A stretch of 64,000 bases of DNA, taken from the NCBI RefSeq assembly GCF_965203655.1, contig NZ_CBDBDD010000007.1, positions 8,427-72,426 on the forward strand, in the 5' to 3' direction. Shown in pieces: positions 1 to 8,990 of the stretch (the first letter of the stretch is position 1; each line of letters begins with the position of its first letter). The position numbers and the translations under genes are program-made. Under the pieces are notes generated by a model. The model was not told the origin of the DNA and did no database searches. It saw nothing but the letters and a program-made list of their open reading frames with translations. The stretch comes from Poriferisodalis sp965203655 (GTDB lineage Bacteria > Actinomycetota > Acidimicrobiia > Acidimicrobiales > Poriferisodalaceae).

Positions 1-1215
1 GATCCTCACCACCATCCCGTCATTCAGATCGTGCGGCAGCCGCCGGACCTCGTCGACGATCGGGCCGCCCTGGCGCGCATCGACCAGCACGAATTCGCCC
101 ACAGTTTCCTGCAGCCGCAAGTACTGGGCGTAGTTGTTGCACATCGGGCACTCGCCGTCGTACACCAACCAGACCCGATCCGTCTCCTGAGGCCGTTGCG
201 ACCGCTGCCGCCGCTGCATGAGACGGAACGGTATGCCCACGAGCGGCAGCGAGCGCACGGTCCCCGACAACGAGAACCGGTCAGGAGCAAGAGGAGACAG
301 CAAGAAGAAGAGACCCAACAGGAAAATACTGTATTCGTTGAAAATCCTGAGTGTCCAACCGCTCAATAGATGGAAGAGGATCAACGAGATCCCATACAGA
401 CGATGCAACCGGGGGCGGAATACAACCAGCAAGGCCGTTACTTGAACGTAGAGTAGCCCCAGCCACATCACGTAGCTCAAGAGTTCCCATCGCACGACAA
501 ACGGCAGGGCCGGAGGTATGTCGCCAAGCTGATCTAGTGCCCGATTGAGCGCAGTGCGCGTCAGGGCGCTGGGAGACAGTGCATCGAGACCGCTGAAGTA
601 GAGCTTCTGAATCCCGGACAGCGTGTATGGCAACAGGACGAGAGCTTGTGCAAACCAGAATACGGTCAGAATTCGAGTAGCCCTGCGATACGTCGACTGC
701 CGTCGCTCGCTGCCTGTGGGCAAAAAGATGAGAGCGAAACTGGTGAACAACAGAACATGCAGGCCGTGATTGATGGCTCCGTATGAGTTGCTGAGTGCCA
801 CCTGCAGCAGGACATAGAGAAATGTCCCCAATCTGGGCAGGGCAGTTCGATGAGATATGGCGGACCACAGCGCAAACAAGACTCCTGCAGCCGTAAACGC
901 CGTCGCATGTGTGAACCACGCCGGGTTCAGCAACCACTCAAATATGCGAATCGGCCAGAGCGGAGCATGCGGAGCTGTGCCCGTGTATGCCTGAGTAAAT
1001 CTCAGCGAGGAAACGGCAATGAGCCATGCAACATAGAGATAGAAGACTCTTGCGAGCCACATGACTCTGGTCGTGGCTGATATCAAGTCAGACGGCGACC
1101 GTCGCTCGGTCGTGCGCAGATTCAACACAGACCTGCGAAATTTGCGCAGTCGCGCCCTTGTCGCTCGGTGCAGATGCTTGCCGGTACGCAAGCGTCCACT
1201 GTCTGTTTCCTTCAT
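1..1215 (-). CDS. HTTM membrane protein fused to a DCC thiol-redox domain (partial, runs off left edge)
   Basis: I translated this minus-strand frame by hand; it is open from the ATG at 1215 to base 1. The first ~340 residues match the HTTM protein encoded just upstream (shared GAINHG, YTLSG, LSPLAPDRFSL and GIPFRLMQRR). They give several membrane segments of the vitamin-K-carboxylase-like HTTM family. The frame then runs directly into YDGECPMCNNY, the CxxC signature of the DCC/DUF393 thiol-disulfide oxidoreductase family. The coding sequence is less GC-rich than its neighbours (AGA, TTT and ATT codons). No convincing RBS precedes 1215, but homology to the upstream copy begins near there. The gene probably follows the upstream HTTM gene in one operon (26-nt gap). 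The substrate is unknown. Confidence 0.8.
   Translation of the reverse strand, partial: MKETDSGRLRTGKHLHRATRARLRKFRRSVLNLRTTERRSPSDLISATTRVMWLARVFYLYVAWLIAVSSLRFTQAYTGTAPHAPLWPIRIFEWLLNPAWFTHATAFTAAGVLFALWSAISHRTALPRLGTFLYVLLQVALSNSYGAINHGLHVLLFTSFALIFLPTGSERRQSTYRRATRILTVFWFAQALVLLPYTLSGIQKLYFSGLDALSPSALTRTALNRALDQLGDIPPALPFVVRWELLSYVMWLGLLYVQVTALLVVFRPRLHRLYGISLILFHLLSGWTLRIFNEYSIFLLGLFFLLSPLAPDRFSLSGTVRSLPLVGIPFRLMQRRQRSQRPQETDRVWLVYDGECPMCNNYAQYLRLQETVGEFVLVDARQGGPIVDEVRRLPHDLNDGMVVRI
208..252. repeat. 45-bp direct repeat, copy 1 (copy 2 at 1254-1298)
   Basis: Bases 208-252 are identical to 1254-1298. Both lie in the part of the two HTTM copies that encodes GIPFRLMQRR. Identity decays on either side, which suggests a tandem gene duplication with local conversion or strong constraint. 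Confidence 0.85.
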
Positions 1216-1241
1216 CGCAGCAGTCGAGTCGTCAGTAGATG

Positions 1242-2213
1242 TCAAAGAGCATTCCGCCGCTGCATGAGACGGAACGGTATGCCCACGAGCGGCAGCGAAC
1301 GCACGGTTGCCGGCAGCGAGAACCGATCAGGGGCCAACGGCGACAGCAGCAGGAACAGTCCCAGCATGACGATGTTGAGCGAGAACGAGATGTTCATGAG
1401 CCAATCGCTGGTGATGTGGAACAGCATCAGCGCCGCGCCGAACGGCCGGTGCAGGTGGGGCCGGAACACCACCAGCAGCGCGAAGACTTCGATGTAGAGC
1501 GTGAGCCACCACATCGACTGCGCCAACCAGTTGTGCTGCGCCACGAACGGCAGCAAGAGCGGGATGTTGTCTGCTTCGAGCAGCGCCCGATCCAGCAGGA
1601 TTCTCGACATCGCGTCAGTCGAGAACACCTCGAGGCGGCTATGCCAGAGCTTCCAGAAGCCCGACAGCGTGTACGACAGCAGAATCAGGCCCTGCGCAAA
1701 CCACAAGACCGCGAGACAGCGGAGCACGCTCTTGCGTGCCATGAGGCGTCCCTCGTCGCGGCCCGGCAGGAACAGCAGCGCGAAGCCGACGAAGAGCATG
1801 ATGTGCGAGCCGTGATTGATGGCACCGTAGGAATTGGCGAGCGCCACGTGCACCAGCAGGTAGGCGAAGCTGCCAAGACGCCACAGCAACAGCCGGGGGA
1901 AGCCCGCAGCCCCGATGGCAAACAGCAGCCCAATCACCGTGACGACGCGGTCGTGTTCGAACCACCCTGATCCGGTCAGCCAACCCACGGCGTCGATGGG
2001 CCACAGCGGCGCCGTGGGCGGCTGCCCCATGTAGGCATGGGCGAACTGCAGTCCTGAGGTGCCGATGTTGAAGGCGAGGAAGAGGTAGTAGAAGCGGCCG
2101 AGCATGATCACACCGGTGGCTGCCGCCCTCAACTCAGCCTCCGAGCGTCGCTCGGCTTCACCGACCTGCAGTACTGACTTGCGGATCCGACGCATCGGCG
2201 CCGTGGCGCGCAC
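1242..2213 (-). CDS. HTTM domain-containing membrane protein
   Basis: A 323-residue, strongly hydrophobic protein of the HTTM family (membrane domain related to vitamin-K-dependent gamma-carboxylase). Segments include GRFYYLFLAFNIGTSG, the conserved NSYGAINHGSH, and LSYTLSGFWKLWHSR, followed by further helices. It starts at GTG 2213 with a GGAG box overlapping the stop of the preceding gene at 2220. It ends just after the HTTM unit, without the DCC domain of the next gene. It sits in an operon with a one-helix membrane protein upstream and its own duplicate downstream. The biochemical role is not known. Confidence 0.8.
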   Translation of the reverse strand: MRATAPMRRIRKSVLQVGEAERRSEAELRAAATGVIMLGRFYYLFLAFNIGTSGLQFAHAYMGQPPTAPLWPIDAVGWLTGSGWFEHDRVVTVIGLLFAIGAAGFPRLLLWRLGSFAYLLVHVALANSYGAINHGSHIMLFVGFALLFLPGRDEGRLMARKSVLRCLAVLWFAQGLILLSYTLSGFWKLWHSRLEVFSTDAMSRILLDRALLEADNIPLLLPFVAQHNWLAQSMWWLTLYIEVFALLVVFRPHLHRPFGAALMLFHITSDWLMNISFSLNIVMLGLFLLLSPLAPDRFSLPATVRSLPLVGIPFRLMQRRNAL

Positions 2214-2219
2214 GGCCGT

Positions 2220-2765
2220 CTACTCCGATTCCGCGGACGGCTCGATCCGGCCGGTGTCGGTGTTCCAGCGGCCGATGACGCTGACCGGCCGGTAGAAGTC
2301 GGTCCTGAGAGCGGTTCCGTCCGCGAGATCGTCGACACCGTCCCGAACATCACCCAGGTCGACTTCGGCTTCGATGATGCTGAAGTCGATGCTGCGATCT
2401 CCGAGCGTTCGCCGCACGATCGGTACCAGCACGTCGGAGACCGTGCCGTCGCAGGGATCGCCCCGGCGGCACGCCCAAGCAGTGCTGCTCAGCACCTTCC
2501 AGTCCCTGATGTCGGTGCTCGGGATCAGGTAGAAGCCGTCTTCGGCTGGCTCACCGTCGATCGCGTCGATGACCAGCCCGAACTCGGTTGTCTGCCAGTC
2601 GGGGATGTTCGCGAACAGCTTCCACCTGAAAAAGGGGAAGACCTCAGAGTGGTCATCCTCGATGACTCCGTTGAGCGGGATCATGGCGAGATAGAGGACG
2701 AAGAACGCCGGAACGAGCAGCTTCCACCGACGGCGGCGCCTGATGCGTGAGGCGGTGCCGGTCAC
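2220..2765 (-). CDS. Hypothetical membrane-anchored protein of the HTTM operon
   Basis: A 181-residue protein that I do not recognise as a named family. It has a basic N-terminus (RIRRRRRWK), one membrane helix (about residues 16-33) and an exported domain of about 150 residues with FPFFRWKLFANIP. GTG start at 2765 preceded by GAGGA. It ends 6 nt before the HTTM gene, so the two are translationally linked. Context suggests it is a partner or assembly factor for the HTTM proteins. Confidence 0.65.
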   Translation of the reverse strand: MTGTASRIRRRRRWKLLVPAFFVLYLAMIPLNGVIEDDHSEVFPFFRWKLFANIPDWQTTEFGLVIDAIDGEPAEDGFYLIPSTDIRDWKVLSSTAWACRRGDPCDGTVSDVLVPIVRRTLGDRSIDFSIIEAEVDLGDVRDGVDDLADGTALRTDFYRPVSVIGRWNTDTGRIEPSAESE

Positions 2766-2833
2766 AGGATCCTCAGGTCTCCGGCGGGTGTTGTCGTCGG
2801 CGTTGCGTGCAAGACATCAGCGTGGCGCGCTGT

Positions 2834-4804
2834 TCAGCCGGTGCCGGTGCGCGACTGCTCGGCCAGGCCGGCGATGTCGGCCATGATCGCGGCCAGCTCG
2901 AAGTCCTTCGGGGTGTAGACCGCGGCCACCCCCGCGTCGCGCAGTGCCTGATGGTCCGCGGGCGGGATGATGCCGCCGACGACCACCGGTGCGCTCACGC
3001 CCTCGGCGTCGAGGCACGCCAGCACCTCGGGCACCAGCTCCAGGTGACTGCCCGACAGGATCGACAGGCCGATCACGTCGACGTCCTCGTCGCGTGCGGT
3101 AGCGGCGATGTGACGCGGCGTCAGCCGGATGCCTTCGTACACGACTTCCATGCCGGCATCGCGAGCCGCGACCGCCACCTGCTCGGCACCGTTGGAATGG
3201 CCGTCCAGGCCTGGCTTGGCAACCAGCACCCGGGGCGGTCCGCCCTCCATCGCCGCGCACCGCTGGGCCACGGTCGCCAGTGCCGTCCCTCTCGACGCCC
3301 CGCCGACGCCGCCCAAGCCGGTCGGTGCACGGAACTCGCCGAACACCTCGCGCAATGCCTGCGCCCACTCGCCGGTCGTCACCCCGGCATGGGCGGCCTC
3401 GATGCTCGGCCCCATGATGTTCACATCGCCTGAAGCGGCCACCCGCAGGTCGTCCAGGGCTGCGACGACCCGGTTCGAGTCGCGGGCGCCCCGCCAGCGT
3501 TCGAGGTCGGCAACCAGCTCGGCTTCGGTCTCGGGATCCACCCGCAGGATCGACTCGTCGCCCTCCAGCGGCGACGGAGCCGTCTCGGTGAACTCGTTCA
3601 CCCCCACCACGGTCAGCTCGCTGGCCTCGATCTGGCGCACCCGCTCGGTGTGGCTCGCCACCAGTCGCCGCTTCAGCTCGGTGATCGCGGCGAACGCGCC
3701 CCCCATGGCGAGCACGTCGTCCAGCTCAGCCTGCGCAGCGTCGACCAGCTCGGCGGTGCGACCCTCGACCACGACCGAACCGTCGAAGATGTCGCCGTAC
3801 TCCAGCAGGTCGGTCTCGTGCGCCAGCACTTGTTGGATGCGCAGCGACCACTGCTGGTCCCAGGGCCGCGGCAGCCCCAGTGCCTCATTCCAGGCAGGCA
3901 ACTGCAACGAGCGGGTCCGCGCCCGCTGCGACAGCGTCACGCCCAAGGCTTCCAGCGTGATCCGGGCCACGTTGTTCTCGGGCTGCGCCTCGGTGAGCCC
4001 GAGCGAGTTCACCTGCACGCCGTAGCGGAACCGCCGCAGCTTGGGGTCGGCCACGCCGTAGCGCTCAGCGCAGATCTGGTCCCACATCTGGGTGAAGGCC
4101 CGCACCTTGCAGACCTCTTCGATGAAGCGGATGCCGCCGTTCACGAAGAACGAGATGCTGCCCACCGTGGCGTCGAAGCGCTCGGCGGGCACCTTGCCGC
4201 TGTCGCGCACCGCGTCGAGCACGTCGATCGCGGTGGCCAGCGCGTAGGCGATCTCCTGGGTGGGCGTGGCGCCGGCTTCCTGCAGGTGGTAGCTGCACAC
4301 GTTGATCGGATTCCACTGCGGGACATGGGCCGCGCAGTACGCCACGACATCGACGGTGAGCCGACGGCTGGCTTCGGGCGGGAAGATGAACGTGCCCCGG
4401 CTCAGGTACTCCTTCACGATGTCGTTCTGGGTGGTGCCCCGCAGCGCCTCGGCCGCCACCCCGGTGTTCTGCGCGTTGGCGATGTACAGGCTCAGCAGCC
4501 ACGGCGCGGTGGCATTGATGGTCATGGAGGTGTTCATGGCATCGGGCGGGATGCCCTCCATGAGCTGGGCCATGTGGCCCAGGTGCACTACGGGCACGCC
4601 GACCTTGCCGACTTCGCCGCGCGCCATCGGATGACCGGGGTCGTAACCGGTCTGTGTCGGCAGGTCGAAGGCCACCGACAGCCCTGTCTGGCCTTTGGCC
4701 AGCATCGACCGGTACAGCTCGTTGGATGCCCGGGCCGTGGAGTGCCCCGAGTACGTGCGCATCAGCCATGGCCGCGTGCGCTGTGGCGCATCGGATGCTG
4801 TCAT
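2834..4804 (-). CDS. meaA: Ethylmalonyl-CoA mutase-type B12-dependent mutase (MeaA family)
   Basis: A 656-residue acyl-CoA mutase with catalytic and cobalamin domains in one chain. The N-terminus RPWLMRTYSGHSTARASNE, then GQTGLSVAFDLPTQTGYDP and NTSMTINATAPWLL, match MeaA/ethylmalonyl-CoA mutases better than classic methylmalonyl-CoA mutase. The C-terminal domain carries the DxHxxG cobalamin motif (GLDGHSNGAEQ, residues ~530-540) with SGSHLELV and GGIIPP further on. Ethylmalonyl-CoA mutase acts in C2 assimilation; isobutyryl-type or methylmalonyl activity cannot be excluded. No separate G-protein chaperone or crotonyl-CoA reductase lies nearby. It starts 5 nt after aat. Longer in-frame readings upstream overlap aat and were rejected. 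Confidence 0.85.
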   Translation of the reverse strand: MTASDAPQRTRPWLMRTYSGHSTARASNELYRSMLAKGQTGLSVAFDLPTQTGYDPGHPMARGEVGKVGVPVVHLGHMAQLMEGIPPDAMNTSMTINATAPWLLSLYIANAQNTGVAAEALRGTTQNDIVKEYLSRGTFIFPPEASRRLTVDVVAYCAAHVPQWNPINVCSYHLQEAGATPTQEIAYALATAIDVLDAVRDSGKVPAERFDATVGSISFFVNGGIRFIEEVCKVRAFTQMWDQICAERYGVADPKLRRFRYGVQVNSLGLTEAQPENNVARITLEALGVTLSQRARTRSLQLPAWNEALGLPRPWDQQWSLRIQQVLAHETDLLEYGDIFDGSVVVEGRTAELVDAAQAELDDVLAMGGAFAAITELKRRLVASHTERVRQIEASELTVVGVNEFTETAPSPLEGDESILRVDPETEAELVADLERWRGARDSNRVVAALDDLRVAASGDVNIMGPSIEAAHAGVTTGEWAQALREVFGEFRAPTGLGGVGGASRGTALATVAQRCAAMEGGPPRVLVAKPGLDGHSNGAEQVAVAARDAGMEVVYEGIRLTPRHIAATARDEDVDVIGLSILSGSHLELVPEVLACLDAEGVSAPVVVGGIIPPADHQALRDAGVAAVYTPKDFELAAIMADIAGLAEQSRTGTG

Positions 4805-4809
4805 GGGCG

Positions 4810-5517
4810 TCAGCCCTCGAGCATGCGGAAGACCATCGGGCGCAGCCAGATTTCGGGCAGCGGCCGCGTGATGGCCTCGGCCAGCAGTTCCAGGTATGCC
4901 GCCCGCTCGACCTCCACGGCACCCAACCCGGCCAGGTGCGGGGTCGTCCACTGCACGTCCAGCAGTGCTCCGCCGGTCACTTTGAGCGCATCGACGAGGG
5001 CGACCAGCGCCACCTTGGAGGCGTCGCTCTCGGTGTGGAACATCGACTCGCCGGCGAAGAAGGCGCCTACCGCCACACCGTAGAGACCGCCGACGAGTTC
5101 GTCGTCGAGCCAGGCCTCCACGCTGTGGGCCCATCCCAGTTCGTGCAGGGACAGGTAGGCGCTGTGCATGTCGTCGCTGATCCAGCCATGGGGCCGGGCG
5201 GGATCTGCGCACGACTCCAGCACCTGTTCGAAGGAGGTGTCGATGCGGATGTCGAAACGTCGGCACGCCCGCCGCAGCGAACGGCTGACGCGGAGGTAGC
5301 TGAGCGGCAGGATGCCGCGCGGGTCCGGCGACCACCAGCCGATGCTCTCGCCCAGCGGCATCGGGAACAGCCCCGTCCGGTAGGCGCCGAGCAGCGTGCC
5401 AGCTTCGAGATCGGCGCCGGCGCCCACCAGTCCGTTCTCGTCCGCCGTCGATGCCGGCGGGAAGGACCATCCCGACGCAGGCGGCTCCGTCGGGCCGTCT
5501 TCTGACTGGCGCTGCAT
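4810..5517 (-). CDS. aat: Leucyl/phenylalanyl-tRNA-protein transferase
   Basis: A 235-residue aminoacyl-transferase that adds Leu/Phe to N-terminal Arg/Lys of proteins for N-end-rule degradation. Family signatures are GAYRTGLFPMPLG, WWSPDPRGILPL, GGLYGVAVGAFFAGESMF and the C-terminal LDVQWTTPHLAGLGA. The length is normal. Start ATG 5517 is supported by TAGGCT ending exactly 7 nt upstream, the spacing of a leaderless promoter. It lies upstream of the mutase in an operon. Confidence 0.9.
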   Translation of the reverse strand: MQRQSEDGPTEPPASGWSFPPASTADENGLVGAGADLEAGTLLGAYRTGLFPMPLGESIGWWSPDPRGILPLSYLRVSRSLRRACRRFDIRIDTSFEQVLESCADPARPHGWISDDMHSAYLSLHELGWAHSVEAWLDDELVGGLYGVAVGAFFAGESMFHTESDASKVALVALVDALKVTGGALLDVQWTTPHLAGLGAVEVERAAYLELLAEAITRPLPEIWLRPMVFRMLEG

Positions 5518-5573
5518 CGGCGCGAGCCTACGCCTGTTGCGGGCGGACCGTTGGATGCGCCGCAGGGCGCTGC

Positions 5574-6494
5574 TCAGCCGCGCGCATCGCTGTACGCGTT
5601 GACCTGCGCCAGGGAGGCCTCGGTGACCGTCACGCTCTTCACCACGACATCCTGGACCGGCACGTCGCCCGCTCCGGTCTCGACGCCTTCGATCTCCATG
5701 ACGATGTCCATGCCCTCGACGACTTGGCCGAGCGGCGAGTACAGCGGCGGCAGCCCGGCACCGTCGGGGCCGGTGATCACGAAGAACTGCGAGCCGTTGG
5801 TCGCGGGGTTCCCCCGGTTGGCCATGGCAACGGAGCCGACCCGGTACCACTCTTCGGGCGGGAATGCGCCGGTGAACTGGTAGCCGGGGCCGCCCCTGCC
5901 GAAGTCGATCTGCACATCGCCGCCCTGGATCACGAAGTCGGAGATGATCCGGTGGAAGAGCGTGCCGTCGAAGGCCCCCCAGCGGGCCAGCACCACGAAG
6001 TTGTTGACGCTGTCGAGGTCGAGCGTGGGGTCGAGCACCATCGTGAAGGCGCCCATGTTCGTGTCGAACACGGCCGCGTACATCGTGTCGGCATCGATGC
6101 AGATCGGGGGCGGCTGGTCGAATTGATTGCGCGGGCCGTCGCTGCCATCAGCAGCGGGACAGGCGGTCGGATCCGGCGCAGCGGTGTCAACGGGGCTGTC
6201 GTCGGCCGCAGGTTCGGCCGCGGCGTCGGTAGCCGGAGGCGTCTCATCGCTCGGCTCGTCGGTCTCGAACGCGGTGACCGGGGGTGCCTCGGTGGCCACG
6301 GTGGCGTCGTCGCTGCCTTCGTCGTCACCGCCGCTGAACGTGCTCCACAGCCACAGCGCAATCAGCACTGCAGCCACGACGAGCACCACCCGGAACACCT
6401 TGCGCCCCGTGGTGGAGCGCTTCTTGACGCGTTCGGCTTCGGCAATCGCCCGCATCCGGTTCTCGCGCTGGCGCTGTCTCTTCTCGCTGCCCAT
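5574..6494 (-). CDS. Membrane-anchored cyclophilin-type peptidyl-prolyl isomerase
   Basis: A 306-residue protein with a charged cytoplasmic N-terminus, one membrane helix (about residues 33-52), an acidic Thr/Pro/Ala-rich linker to about residue 120, and a cyclophilin domain. Catalytic-type motifs FHRIISDFVIQGGD, SQFFVITG and SPLGQVVEGMDIV are present. It probably assists folding of secreted proteins outside the membrane. A standalone gene divergent from lysC. Confidence 0.9.
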   Translation of the reverse strand: MGSEKRQRQRENRMRAIAEAERVKKRSTTGRKVFRVVLVVAAVLIALWLWSTFSGGDDEGSDDATVATEAPPVTAFETDEPSDETPPATDAAAEPAADDSPVDTAAPDPTACPAADGSDGPRNQFDQPPPICIDADTMYAAVFDTNMGAFTMVLDPTLDLDSVNNFVVLARWGAFDGTLFHRIISDFVIQGGDVQIDFGRGGPGYQFTGAFPPEEWYRVGSVAMANRGNPATNGSQFFVITGPDGAGLPPLYSPLGQVVEGMDIVMEIEGVETGAGDVPVQDVVVKSVTVTEASLAQVNAYSDARG

Positions 6495-6671
6495 GAGCGG
6501 CGCTCTCCGTGTAGCTGAGGGGGCTGGTGGTGAATCCTGCCGACGGTCACACTACCGAGGCTCACCCCTCGGCCTGGTTGGGCGCATCGGCAGCGGGAAT
6601 CGACTGACCGTGTTGTCATGGCCGGAAAATCCCGAACGAGGCGTCGCGGCACCCCGGTACCATCGCCCGAC

Positions 6672-7898
6672 GTGCCCTTGGTCGTGCAGAAGTTCGGCGG
6701 AACATCGGTCGCCAGTGCCGCGCGCATGCGCGAGGTCGCCGATCACGTCAAGCACTGCCGCAGCCGCGGCGATGAGATCGTCCTCGTCGTCAGCGCCATG
6801 GGCTCGGAGACGGACGAGCTCATCGGACTCGCCGATCAGATCACCGATGAGCCGTCGGGCCGCGAGATGGACATGCTCATCACGGCTGGTGAGCGCAAGG
6901 CGATTGCATTGATGTGCATGGCCCTGCACGATGTGGGCGTCACGGCCGACTCGTTCACCGGCAGCCAGGCAGGTTTCCTGACCGACACCAACCACCGGAA
7001 CGCCAAGATCCTCTCGGTGACCCCGAAGCGTGTGATCGAGTCGCTGGAGGCTGGACGTGTCGCCGTGGTCGCCGGTGCGCAGGGTGTGTCCACCGACAAC
7101 GACGTGACGTTCTTGGGCCGTGGCGGTTCGGATACCACCGCGGTGGCCCTCGCACACGGCCTCGGCGCCGACGCCTGCGAGCTCTACACCGATGTCTCGG
7201 GGGTCTTCACGACGGATCCCCGGGTGTGCACCCGTGCCCGCAAGCTGGCGTGCATCGGCTTTGACGAGCTGCTCGAGATGACCGCTATGGGCTGCCCCAA
7301 GCCGGCCGCCCGCTCGGTCGAGGTTGCCCGCACGTACGGCGTTCCCCTGCACGTGCGCTCGGCATTCACGTGGGAACCAGGAACGTGGGTCGTCGACCCG
7401 GAGTCAGGCATGGATGCGAGAGAGATGGAGCAGCCGATCGTGACCGGCGTCGTGCCGGACGCATCGCAGGCCAAGGTGACGCTGGTGGGTGTGCGGGACG
7501 AGCCGGGGATCGCCGCCAAGGTGTTCCGCACCCTGGCGGACGCTGCGGTGGTCGTCGACATGATCGTGCAGAACGTGGGTGATCACGACCGCACCGATAT
7601 CTCGTTCACGGTGCCCGCCGAGAGCGCGGACGAGGTGCGGGCCATCTGCGAGGGGATGGTGCACACCGTGGGCTTCTCGTCGGCCAACACCGACGTTGAC
7701 ATCGCGAGGGTGTCGCTGGTCGGCGCCGGCATGGCAAGCCATCCCGGTGTGGCCGCCACCATGTTCGAAACGCTGGCGGCTCAGAACATCAACATCGAGA
7801 TGATCTCCACCTCGCCGATCCGCATCTCCTGCGTAGTAGCCGAAGCCGACGTAGACCGAGCCACCGTCGCCCTGCACACAGCCTTCGGCTTGGACTGA
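6672..7898 (+). CDS. lysC: Aspartate kinase
   Basis: Phosphorylates aspartate, the entry step to Lys, Thr, Met and diaminopimelate. The chain of 408 residues begins VPLVVQKFGGTSVASAARM, followed by the kinase domain (GRGGSDTTAVALAHGLGA) and two ACT regulatory domains (e.g. VTLVGVRDEPGIAAKVF and VSLVGAGMASHPGVAATMF), the usual feedback-inhibition site. I chose GTG 6672 because family members begin at this motif and TACCAT lies 8 nt upstream. An ATG at 6618 would add 18 residues. Next gene asd, 44 nt downstream. Confidence 0.93.
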   Translation: MPLVVQKFGGTSVASAARMREVADHVKHCRSRGDEIVLVVSAMGSETDELIGLADQITDEPSGREMDMLITAGERKAIALMCMALHDVGVTADSFTGSQAGFLTDTNHRNAKILSVTPKRVIESLEAGRVAVVAGAQGVSTDNDVTFLGRGGSDTTAVALAHGLGADACELYTDVSGVFTTDPRVCTRARKLACIGFDELLEMTAMGCPKPAARSVEVARTYGVPLHVRSAFTWEPGTWVVDPESGMDAREMEQPIVTGVVPDASQAKVTLVGVRDEPGIAAKVFRTLADAAVVVDMIVQNVGDHDRTDISFTVPAESADEVRAICEGMVHTVGFSSANTDVDIARVSLVGAGMASHPGVAATMFETLAAQNINIEMISTSPIRISCVVAEADVDRATVALHTAFGLD

Positions 7899-7942
7899 AA
7901 ACCACAGAAGCCCGCTCAGGGCCGCTAGGTAGCCTCAACCCC

Positions 7943-8962
7943 ATGCGAGTAGGAATCGTAGGAGCCACCGGCCAAGTAGGCGGCGTCATGCGAGCCATTT
8001 TGGCCGAGCGGGCTCTCCCCATCGACGAGCTGCGCTTGTTCGCATCGGCCCGCTCAGCCGGCCGCAAGATCGGCTGGAACGGATCCGAAATCACCGTCGA
8101 GGATGCCGCCGAAGCCGACTTCGCCGGTCTCGATATCGCCCTCTTCTCCGCAGGCAAGACCACCTCGCGGGCCATCTCCGAGCGTGTCGCCTCGCAAGGC
8201 CCGACGGTCATCGACAATTCGTCTGCCTGGCGCATGGACCCCGATGTTCCGCTCGTGGTGCCCGAAGTGAATGCCAAGGAGGTGTTCAACGCGCCGAAGG
8301 GGATCATCGCCAATCCCAACTGCACGACGATGGCGGCGATGCCCGTGCTGGCGCCACTGCACGCCGAGGCCGGCTTGGTCTCGATGGTGGCGGCCACCTA
8401 CCAGGCGGTGTCCGGCGCTGGCCTGGCAGGTGTGGACGAGCTGGACCAGGCGCTGTCGGCAACGAGGGAGGGTGCTGCTGCGCTCACCTACGACGGCGAA
8501 GCTGTCAGCCATCCCGCGCCCGACAAGTTTCCAGGTCCGATCGCGCACAACGTGCTGGCACAGGCGGGCGGCTTCGTCGACGACGGCACCGGCGAGACCG
8601 ACGAGGAGCAGAAGCTCCGCTTCGAGAGCCGCAAGATCCTCGGCATTCCCGGCTTGGAGGTCTCGGGCACGTGCGTGCGCGTGCCGGTGTTCACGGGGCA
8701 TTCGCTGGCGCTGAACCTGCGCTTCGAGCGGCCGATCTCCCCCGAGCGGGCCACCGAGCTGCTGGCGGAAGCGCCAGGCGTCGAGCTGGCCGACGTGCCG
8801 ACGCCGCTCGAAGCGGCAGGACGCGACCCGTCCTATGTGGGCCGCATCCGCCGCGACCTCACGGTCGAGCACGGCTTGGCGCTGTTCGTGGTGGGCGACA
8901 ACCTCCGCAAGGGCGCAGCGCTCAACGCTGTTCAGATCGCCGAGGTGCTCTCGGCGACCTGA
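7943..8962 (+). CDS. asd: Aspartate-semialdehyde dehydrogenase
   Basis: A 339-residue NADP-dependent enzyme that reduces aspartyl phosphate to the semialdehyde, directly after LysC in the pathway. N-terminal GATGQVG nucleotide loop, the catalytic-cysteine motif NPNCTT (about residue 124), the QAVSGAG loop, and C-terminal GDNLRKGAALNAVQIAE. TAGCCT ends 7 nt before the ATG, indicating its own leaderless promoter in addition to possible read-through from lysC. Confidence 0.95.
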   Translation: MRVGIVGATGQVGGVMRAILAERALPIDELRLFASARSAGRKIGWNGSEITVEDAAEADFAGLDIALFSAGKTTSRAISERVASQGPTVIDNSSAWRMDPDVPLVVPEVNAKEVFNAPKGIIANPNCTTMAAMPVLAPLHAEAGLVSMVAATYQAVSGAGLAGVDELDQALSATREGAAALTYDGEAVSHPAPDKFPGPIAHNVLAQAGGFVDDGTGETDEEQKLRFESRKILGIPGLEVSGTCVRVPVFTGHSLALNLRFERPISPERATELLAEAPGVELADVPTPLEAAGRDPSYVGRIRRDLTVEHGLALFVVGDNLRKGAALNAVQIAEVLSAT

Positions 8963-8990
8963 GACACAGTGCCGAGGTTCTCTCGGCCGG

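Noticed and set aside
281..937. Minus-strand 218-codon frame near the left edge
   Set aside because: Composition is not protein-like, and the overlapping frame encodes the clearly homologous HTTM-DCC protein.
4805..5470. Mutase gene extended upstream to 5470
   Set aside because: The extra frame is antisense-free but overlaps aat in another phase and has no homology; the true N-terminus is the RPWLMRTYSGHS segment.
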